DNA from: Chloroflexota bacterium
GTDB taxonomy: Bacteria > Chloroflexota > Dehalococcoidia > SM23-28-2 > RBG-16-64-32
NCBI GenBank assembly: GCA_022565075.1
Contig: JADFKG010000079.1
Span: forward strand, 1-9,498
Direction of reading: 5' to 3'
DNA length: 9,498 bases
The notes under the pieces were generated by a model. The model was given only the letters and a program-made list of their open reading frames with translations. It was not told the origin of the DNA and did not search any database. The translations under genes were made by a program, and so were the position numbers. Position 1 is the first letter of the stretch. Each line of letters begins with the position of its first letter. Of the stretch, positions 5,390 through 9,498 are shown one piece after another.

Positions 5390-6508
5390 ATGATCGATCG
5401 CAAGGAGATAGAGCGACTCGGGCTGATCCGCGCGGAGGAGGGTGTAGTCAGCGTCTCGATCAAGATCGACCCGCGGCTGGGCTACGAGCGCGGCCAGCCA
5501 GCGATGAAGTTCAAGGGCGCGTACGCGCGCGCCGCGCGGGGCGCCGACGCCGGCGATCTGGCTGTGCTCGAGCGCGAACGCGATAGGGTCCTGGACTTTC
5601 TGAAAGACTACGCGCCACGCGGGCGAGGCGTCATCATCTACTCGTCAACGCCCGATGACGTCTGGGAAGTGTATCCGCTGGACGTGATGGTGCCGTCACT
5701 GGTGAGCGTGGGTAGCTCTCCGAACACGGCTCTTCTGGCGCAGGTGATGGAAGAGTACCCGCTGATGGCGGTGGTGATGCTGGACGGTGGCGATGCGCGG
5801 ATCTACTCTGCCGAGCAGGGGCGGGAAAGCGAGTCCGCCCGGGAGAGCGCGGAGTTACCGGGCCGGCACGCGCAGGGCGGCTGGGCCCAGGCGCGCTACG
5901 AGCGGCACATCGAGTTCCACCACGCGATGCACCTGAAGAGCGTCGCGGAGAAGCTTGAGGGGATGTACCAAGAGGGGCCGTTCGACCGTCTGGTGATCGT
6001 TGGCGCGGAGAGAGCGACGAAGGAGTTCGAGGCGCTGCTACCGGAGGGGATCCGCCGGCGGCTGATCGGAAAACTGACGGCGGACTTCAAACAGGAGAGC
6101 GACAACGAGATCCTGGACCGGGCGCGAGCCCTTCGCGAGGAGGACGAGCGAGCCACGGAGCTGGCGCTCGTGGGCCGGATAAGGGAGCTGGCCGACGCGG
6201 ACGGGCGGGGGACGCTGGGGATCGACGAAACGCTCCAGGCGCTGACGGAGGGCCGCGTCGACACTCTGGTGGTAGCGGAAGGGGCAACTAAGGCGGGGAC
6301 GGCCTGTCTGAACTGCGACTACTTCGCGGCACAGCGCTTTTCTCAGTGTCCGGCTTGTGCCCAGAGTGACGTGGAGGAGCTGCCGGACGTGTTCGAGCAG
6401 GCGATTGAGTATGCGATCACTAACGGTTCACACGTGAACGTAGCGTTCGCCGGCGGGCGGGAGATGCTGCTTTCACGGGGCGGGATCGGCGCGCTCCTAC
6501 GATACTAA
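5390..6508 (+). CDS. Bacterial eRF1/Vms1-like release-factor-family protein (baeRF type)
   Basis: 372 aa, with the three-part build of archaeal/eukaryotic release factor 1 relatives found in bacteria. Domain 1 is about 1-115. Domain 2 (about 120-255) carries GGWAQARYERH (163-173), matching the catalytic-loop position where eRF1 has GGQ and Vms1/ANKZF1 has a GxxQ-type motif; the Gln at 167 and the following basic helix are retained. Domain 3 (about 258-372) is L7Ae/Pelota-like (VDTLVVAEG and later FEQAIEYAITNGSHVNVAFA) with a zinc ribbon inserted, Cys 306, 309, 320 and 323. The family is thought to hydrolyse peptidyl-tRNA on ribosomes or split 60S/50S complexes, possibly in rescue or quality control. 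The bacterial role is not settled. Monocistronic, flanked by stem-loop repeats. Assignment to the family is firm; the activity is inference. Confidence 0.82.
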   Translation: MIDRKEIERLGLIRAEEGVVSVSIKIDPRLGYERGQPAMKFKGAYARAARGADAGDLAVLERERDRVLDFLKDYAPRGRGVIIYSSTPDDVWEVYPLDVMVPSLVSVGSSPNTALLAQVMEEYPLMAVVMLDGGDARIYSAEQGRESESARESAELPGRHAQGGWAQARYERHIEFHHAMHLKSVAEKLEGMYQEGPFDRLVIVGAERATKEFEALLPEGIRRRLIGKLTADFKQESDNEILDRARALREEDERATELALVGRIRELADADGRGTLGIDETLQALTEGRVDTLVVAEGATKAGTACLNCDYFAAQRFSQCPACAQSDVEELPDVFEQAIEYAITNGSHVNVAFAGGREMLLSRGGIGALLRY

Positions 6509-6554
6509 ACGCCCCTCAACCAGAGGTGAGCGGGAACGGGGCGCTGGCCCTTCG

Positions 6555-6582
6555 ACCCTTCGAGAACCTCAGGATGAGCGGG
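6555..6582 (+). repeat. Stem-loop repeat, single short copy plus a 3' half-copy
   Basis: ACCCTTCGAGAACCTCAGGA followed by TGAGCGGG lies 46 nt after the eRF1-like stop. This is the same element as the block after rph. Here the outer arm is ACCCT/AGGAT, with one C-A mismatch. A 3' half-copy (GAGGTGAGCGGG, 6523-6534) precedes it. It sits between convergent genes, so it may separate or end the two transcripts. Confidence 0.75.
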
Positions 6583-6612
6583 ACGGCGCTAGGCGTCCAG
6601 ACGGATGCTTCT

Positions 6613-6627
6613 CCCGGCTGCGCCGGG
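6613..6627. terminator. GC hairpin at the 3' end of the HIT gene
   Basis: CCCGGC-TGC-GCCGGG is a perfect six-pair stem touching the HIT stop codon (6628-6630). There is no T-run on either side, so if it ends transcription it is not a canonical intrinsic terminator. Position between convergent genes fits a 3'-end role. Confidence 0.35.
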
Positions 6628-6948
6628 CTATGCATATTCGCCGAGGAAGACGCCGCCGAGGATGTGAATGTGGCCGTGCTCCTGGCTTTGCATGGCGTCG
6701 TGGCCGAAGTTGGAGAGCAGGCGGAAGCCGGCGGGGCAGTGCTCCTGGCCCATGCGCACGGCGATCTCGCCGACGCGGCCGAGGTTTTTCCAGAGCTCGG
6801 ACTGGGAGATGTGCTTCTTGGGCACGCTGAGGAGCATCGTCGGCACCCAGCGCAGGCGGTTGCGGAAGACGATGAGGTCGTCGTCCTCGTAGAGGATTTC
6901 GGCGGGTGCTTTGTGGGCGATGATGTCGCAGAAGACGCAGTTACGCAT
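6628..6948 (-). CDS. HIT family (histidine triad) protein
   Basis: Small nucleotide-binding hydrolase or transferase of the HIT superfamily, 106 aa from ATG 6948. It begins MRNCVFCDIIAHKAPAEILY, with the CxxC (4, 7) of zinc-binding HINT-like proteins, contains VPKKHI (42-47), and ends SNFGHDAMQSQEHGHIHILG (79-98), where His 91, 93 and 95 form the triad. HINT-like members hydrolyse purine nucleoside phosphoramidates and acyl-adenylates. The exact substrate here is unknown. An in-frame GTG at 6966 would add six residues, but it lies inside the predicted -10 box (6965-6973), so ATG 6948 is preferred. Divergent from the DUF1015 gene, with 67 nt between the two start codons. Confidence 0.93.
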   Translation of the reverse strand: MRNCVFCDIIAHKAPAEILYEDDDLIVFRNRLRWVPTMLLSVPKKHISQSELWKNLGRVGEIAVRMGQEHCPAGFRLLSNFGHDAMQSQEHGHIHILGGVFLGEYA

Positions 6949-6964
6949 GAGGCGGGTGCGGATC

Positions 6965-6973
6965 ACGTTAGCA
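6965..6973 (-). promoter_or_regulatory. Extended -10 promoter of the HIT gene
   Basis: On the minus strand TGC-TAACGT ends 16 nt before ATG 6948, giving a leader of roughly ten nt. Faces away from the DUF1015 promoter 27 nt to its right, so both genes share a short regulatory gap. Confidence 0.4.
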
Positions 6974-6999
6974 GGTGCTGGCCGCTGCCGCCAGACGGG

Positions 7000-7008
7000 T
7001 GCTATGCT
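7000..7008 (+). promoter_or_regulatory. Extended -10 promoter of the DUF1015 gene, leaderless type
   Basis: TGC-TATGCT lies seven nt before ATG 7016 with no Shine-Dalgarno. It places transcription at or just before this ATG and rules out the upstream in-frame ATGs (from 6911), which would run antisense through the HIT gene. Confidence 0.55.
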
Positions 7009-7015
7009 CGCCGTG

Positions 7016-8284
7016 ATGGCAGATGTCCGCCCCTTCCGCGCGCTGCGCTATGACTCCTCGCTGGACCTTTCGCCGATAGTCTGCCCGCCCTTCGACACGA
7101 TCTCGGCCGAGCAGCAGCGCGAGCTTTACGAGCGTTCGCCGCACAACGCCGTGCGCATCGAGCTGGCGGAGGAATCGGGCGCAGGGCGCTACGAGAGTTC
7201 CGCGGCGACGGTGCGGCAGTGGATGGCCGACGGGGTGTTGCGGCGCGACGAGCGGCCGGCGTTCTACGTGCACCGGCAGACGTTTCGGCACGACGAGCGC
7301 GAGTACACGCGGACGATGCTGTTCGCGCGGGTGCGGGTAGTGCCGTGGTCGGCGGGGACGGTGTTGCCGCACGAGCAGACGTTCGGCGGCCCGAAGGAGG
7401 ACCGGCTGCGCCTGATGCGGGCGACGCACCTGAACCCGAGCGCCGTGTTCGTGTTCTATCGCGATGAGGGCGGGCGCGTGCGCGGCCTTTTGGAGGCGGG
7501 CGAGGAGAAGCGGGAGAAGGTCGCGGAGTTCGTCTCTCCGGACGGCCAACGGCAGTCGCTGTGGCGGTTGGATGATGCGGATGCCGTGGCGGAGTTAGTA
7601 GAGGAGTTCGCGGACAAGACGATCTACATCGCCGACGGGCACCACCGCTTCGAGACAGCGCTGGCGTACCGCGACGAGGCGAAGGCGGCGGCCGACGGCT
7701 GGACGGGCGAGGAGCCGGCGAACTTCGCGATGATCGCGCTGGTGGCGCAGGACGACCCCGGGATGCTGACGCTGCCGACTCACCGAGTGACGAACATCGA
7801 AACACCACTCGCGGAGGCGCTGGAACGCCTTGAGGAGCTGTTTGACGTGACGACGTTCGACGGGAGCGCCGGTGATCTGGCGTCGGAGGCGGGCGGCACG
7901 GCGTTCGGTCTGGTGAGTGAGGACGGGCTGCGGCTGCTGACCGTGAAGGACGCGGTGGCGATCGACGGCTTGATGCCGCAGGAGCGGTCGGCGGAGTGGC
8001 GGACGCTGAGCTATGCGATCGCGAACCACGTGATTCTGCGGCGGTGCCTGGGGTTGGCTGAAGATCAGATGAGGGACTACCGCCGGTTCTGGTTCACGGA
8101 GGACGCGGAGGCAGCGGCAAAATCGGTGCGTCCGGGAAAGGCGACGTACGCGGTGCTGCTGGAGCCGATGCCGGTGGCGACGGTGCTGGCGATGGCGGAC
8201 GCGGGCGAGCGGATGCCGCAGAAGTCGACGTTTTTCTGGCCGAAGGCGACGACGGGCGTGTTGTTCAACCTGCTGGAGGAGTAG
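7016..8284 (+). CDS. DUF1015 family protein
   Basis: 422 aa, the usual size for DUF1015, a widespread family of unknown function found near serine or amino-acid metabolism genes in some bacteria. Hallmarks in order: MADVRPFRALRYD at the N-terminus, SPIVCPPFDTIS (19-30), TVLPHEQTFGGPKEDRLRLM (115-134), the invariant YIADGHHRFETALAYR (204-219), and the C-terminal MPQKSTFFWPKATTGVLFN (400-418). The His-rich ADGHHR motif could bind metal or phosphate, but this is unproven. No membrane segments; probably cytoplasmic. The start at 7016 is chosen because the family N-terminus begins there and a -10 box lies directly upstream; the longer frame from 6911 is excluded. Followed within one nt of its stop by a stem-loop repeat cluster. 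Confidence 0.93.
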   Translation: MADVRPFRALRYDSSLDLSPIVCPPFDTISAEQQRELYERSPHNAVRIELAEESGAGRYESSAATVRQWMADGVLRRDERPAFYVHRQTFRHDEREYTRTMLFARVRVVPWSAGTVLPHEQTFGGPKEDRLRLMRATHLNPSAVFVFYRDEGGRVRGLLEAGEEKREKVAEFVSPDGQRQSLWRLDDADAVAELVEEFADKTIYIADGHHRFETALAYRDEAKAAADGWTGEEPANFAMIALVAQDDPGMLTLPTHRVTNIETPLAEALERLEELFDVTTFDGSAGDLASEAGGTAFGLVSEDGLRLLTVKDAVAIDGLMPQERSAEWRTLSYAIANHVILRRCLGLAEDQMRDYRRFWFTEDAEAAAKSVRPGKATYAVLLEPMPVATVLAMADAGERMPQKSTFFWPKATTGVLFNLLEE

Positions 8285-8373
8285 TCCTTCGACCCTTCGA
8301 GAGCCCTACGGATGAGCGGGGGCGAGCCCTTCGAGAGTCCTACGGATCCGTCCGGGCCTCAGGGTGAGCGGGG
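8285..8373 (+). repeat. Stem-loop repeat cluster: one half-deleted and one long copy
   Basis: Immediately after the DUF1015 stop there is a 5' half (TCCTTCG, 8285-8291), then a copy with only the 5' arm and tail (8292-8320: GAGAGCCCTACGGA then TGAGCGGG), then a long copy (8327-8372). The long copy folds as nested stems CCCT/AGGG, GAG/CTC, GTCC/GGGC (one T-G pair) and ACGG/CCGT, the last being the palindrome ACGGATCCGT (8342-8351). The half-deleted copy looks like a long copy that lost the segment between two GGAT/GGGT-like steps. Confidence 0.75.
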
Positions 8374-8404
8374 ACTCCGGGGAAAGGCCACGAAGATCCC
8401 AAGG

Positions 8405-8410
8405 TACAAT
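8405..8410 (+). promoter_or_regulatory. -10 box of the membrane-anchored protein gene
   Basis: TACAAT with a predicted start near 8417 gives a leader of about 40 nt. Unlike its neighbours, this gene also has a Shine-Dalgarno (GGAGG, 8446-8450, seven nt before ATG). No clear -35 is seen. Confidence 0.4.
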
Positions 8411-8420
8411 ACGGTCGGAG

Positions 8421-8442
8421 CCGACGCGGGTGAGCACGTCGG
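8421..8442 (+). promoter_or_regulatory. Leader hairpin before the ribosome site
   Basis: CCGACG (8421-8426) can pair with CGTCGG (8437-8442) across a ten-nt loop, ending three bases before GGAGG. It could influence ribosome access or mRNA stability. No known riboswitch or leader-peptide pattern is recognised. Confidence 0.3.
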
Positions 8443-8457
8443 ATCGGAGGTCGCTCG

Positions 8458-9105
8458 ATGATTAAGAAGGTTCTTGTCCTCTCGGCCACGATTCTTATGA
8501 CCGCCGGGCTAGCCTTCAGCGTCGCCTGGCTGCTGGGAGTCGACTTCGGAGACGGCGATGAGGCCGACTCTGGCGCCGACGCTGGTGAGGCAACTCGATT
8601 CGGAGAAGACGGCGTTACGATTTGCGTTGAGGGAATCGGCGTCGCCGTTGCGGATGAGATCGCTGCTGAAGGGACAGTGGTGATCGCGCTGACGGAGGTT
8701 ACCGCTGATCCGAACTGGAGCAAGATCACGGAGACGACGCTCAGTGCCGACGACCAGGTAAGGCGCGGATGCGATAGCAAGCCGGTGGCGCTTCAGCCCG
8801 ATGTCGAAGTCGTTGGTCTCGGCGGCAAGGGTCTTCATTTCGAGGGTGACGGCGTTCCCATCGTGAGCGAGCGAGATCCGACAACGGACATTAGAGTCTA
8901 CGTTCTAACGCCAGCAGTTATGGCGCGAACGTTCGGTGAGGAGAACCAGGCTGTCCTCACGTCCGAAGCCTGGATCGTGAGCGGAGATCAGGCATGGGGA
9001 GTCAACATGGCGCTGTACCTGTCGTCAGACGTCGTCGATGACCTGGCGCTGATCTCGGAGAGGCTGCGGCGCGCGACGGGGTTGTGGTACCCGTACGGCA
9101 GGTGA
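8458..9105 (+). CDS. Hypothetical membrane-anchored extracytoplasmic protein
   Basis: 215 aa, not recognised. The N-terminus MIKKVLVLSATILMTAGLAF followed by SVAWLLGV is a positively charged start and one transmembrane helix (about 5-27), with no lipobox cysteine and no clear signal-peptidase site, so a membrane anchor is likelier than release. Next comes an acidic Asp/Gly/Glu-rich linker (28-48), then a soluble domain of about 165 residues rich in beta-strand-like segments. Its only cysteines, 56 and 105, could form a disulphide outside the membrane. The end (SERLRRATGLWYPYGR) is basic and aromatic. Start supported by GGAGG seven nt upstream. It has its own promoter and no operon partner, so context gives no functional clue. 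Confidence 0.75.
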   Translation: MIKKVLVLSATILMTAGLAFSVAWLLGVDFGDGDEADSGADAGEATRFGEDGVTICVEGIGVAVADEIAAEGTVVIALTEVTADPNWSKITETTLSADDQVRRGCDSKPVALQPDVEVVGLGGKGLHFEGDGVPIVSERDPTTDIRVYVLTPAVMARTFGEENQAVLTSEAWIVSGDQAWGVNMALYLSSDVVDDLALISERLRRATGLWYPYGR

Positions 9106-9128
9106 GTGCTAGAGCTGGGCGAGGCCGT

Positions 9129-9147
9129 GGGCGAGTGCCACTCGCCC
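9129..9147. repeat. Perfect 8-bp hairpin, GGGCGAGT/ACTCGCCC
   Basis: GGGCGAGT-GCC-ACTCGCCC starts 24 nt after the stop of the membrane-anchored protein gene, flanked by CCTACGCC. The minus-strand form (GTAGGGGCGAGTGGCACTCG) resembles the GTAGGGGCG-type hairpin repeats seen in many GC-rich genomes. It is distinct in sequence from the CTTCGAG element. It may end the transcript, but there is no T-tract. Confidence 0.5.
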
Positions 9148-9174
9148 CTACGCCAGGGGGGGTTGCTCCGCTCT

Positions 9175-9220
9175 TCCTTCGAGAGCCCTACGGACCCGTC
9201 TGGGCCTCAGGATGAGCGGG
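9175..9220 (+). repeat. Stem-loop repeat, long form
   Basis: This is the best-folding copy: TCCT/AGGA, GAG/CTC, GCCC/GGGC and ACGG/CCGT nest within 42 nt, followed by TGAGCGGG. Against the long copy at 8327 the outer arm changes on both sides (CCCT/AGGG to TCCT/AGGA), and the inner GTCC/GGGC becomes GCCC/GGGC. It lies upstream of mutS2 and downstream of the membrane-anchored protein gene. Confidence 0.78.
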
Positions 9221-9266
9221 TACAGTTCTTGTCCTTATACGCCCGGATGCGTCACGCGTGAGGGGA

Positions 9267-9272
9267 TACACT
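9267..9272 (+). promoter_or_regulatory. Candidate -10 box of mutS2
   Basis: GGA-TACACT ends seven nt before GTG 9280 and 13 nt before ATG 9286, with no Shine-Dalgarno between. It fits the leaderless layout seen at the DUF1015 gene if GTG is the start. Confidence 0.4.
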
Positions 9273-9279
9273 CTTTAAC

Positions 9280-9498
9280 GTGACTATGCCGAAGAAGGCC
9301 CTGTCGACGCTGGAGTTCGAGAAGATCGTCGAGCGGCTGACGCGACTCTGCTATACGGAGCGCGGGCGGGCGCTGGCGGCCGAGCTGACGCCGTCGTCCG
9401 ACTACGCCGAGGTGCTGCACCGCCAGCGGCTGACCGCTGACACGCGGCGGCTGATCGAGCTGAAGCCGAACCTGTCGCTCTCGGACGTGCACGACGTG
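9280..9498 (+). CDS. mutS2: Endonuclease MutS2, N-terminal part (runs off right edge)
   Basis: The first 73 codons of a MutS2 protein, which is about 780 aa in full. MPKKALSTLEFEKIVERLTR, then LCYTERGRALAAELTPSSDY and AEVLHRQRLTADTRRLIEL match the conserved MutS2 start (tLE(F)xKIxxxL, then a helix ending LxPSxD, then an EAxxLL-like helix). The MutS core ATPase, clamp and C-terminal Smr nuclease domains lie beyond the window. MutS2 binds branched DNA or collided ribosomes and limits recombination or rescues ribosomes, depending on species. Start: GTG 9280 suits a leaderless transcript, while ATG 9286 gives the more usual family N-terminus. Two codons separate them. Confidence 0.85.
   Translation, partial: MTMPKKALSTLEFEKIVERLTRLCYTERGRALAAELTPSSDYAEVLHRQRLTADTRRLIELKPNLSLSDVHDV

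Noticed and set aside
6911..7015. N-terminal extension of the DUF1015 gene
   Set aside because: The extra residues have no family resemblance, overlap the HIT gene antisense and lie upstream of the predicted promoter at 7000-7008.
6526..7053. Plus-strand 175-aa frame rich in Ala, Val and Glu
   Set aside because: It is the antisense shadow of the HIT gene, whose triad and CxxC are clear on the minus strand.

Overview
The window looks like a piece of a GC-rich bacterial chromosome. The gene set (DrrAB-type exporter, RNase PH, a bacterial eRF1/Vms1-like protein with a zinc ribbon, HIT protein, DUF1015, MutS2) and the GC-rich codon use are what I would expect of Chloroflexota or a similar deep-branching Gram-positive-like lineage. 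This is inference: there is no rRNA or other taxonomic marker here. Several genes have an extended -10 box only 6-9 nt before the start codon and no Shine-Dalgarno sequence, which suggests leaderless mRNAs are common in this organism.

Layout. (1) 1-2724, minus strand: an ABC exporter operon, ATPase (1658-2644) then two ABC-2 permeases (881-1651, 108-884), tightly packed with a GTGA overlap, transcribed from a promoter near 2720. Just past it, at the left edge, is the start of another minus-strand reading frame. Its sequence matches, in inverted orientation, the tail of a class III adenylate cyclase found at 3645-3803. (2) 2725-3803: a scrapyard. It holds two small overlapping plus-strand ORFs with their own promoter (2971-3344), the 5' part of a small minus-strand gene (3541 leftwards), a minus-strand hydrophobic C-terminal tail (3559-3645) and the cyclase C-terminal fragment. 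Several are cut off at shared breakpoints. (3) 3820-6508, plus strand: a RimJ/RimL-type GNAT acetyltransferase, RNase PH (rph), and an eRF1/Vms1-like (baeRF-type) protein with a GGWAQ motif and a four-cysteine zinc ribbon. (4) 6628-8284: a HIT-family protein (minus) divergent from a DUF1015 protein (plus), with back-to-back promoters. (5) 8458-9498, plus: an unrecognised membrane-anchored extracytoplasmic protein with an RBS and a leader hairpin, then the start of mutS2 running off the edge.

An intergenic stem-loop element occurs at least seven times, always just downstream of a stop codon: three copies after rph, one after the eRF1-like gene, two after the DUF1015 gene and one after the membrane-anchored protein. 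Arms vary in a compensatory way (TCCT/AGGA versus CCCT/AGGG), and short and long forms exist. This is the most striking pattern not explained by the genes.

No clear novel multigene system is visible. The genes after 3.8 kb look like ordinary housekeeping and orphan genes, each mostly with its own promoter, rather than a functional cassette.
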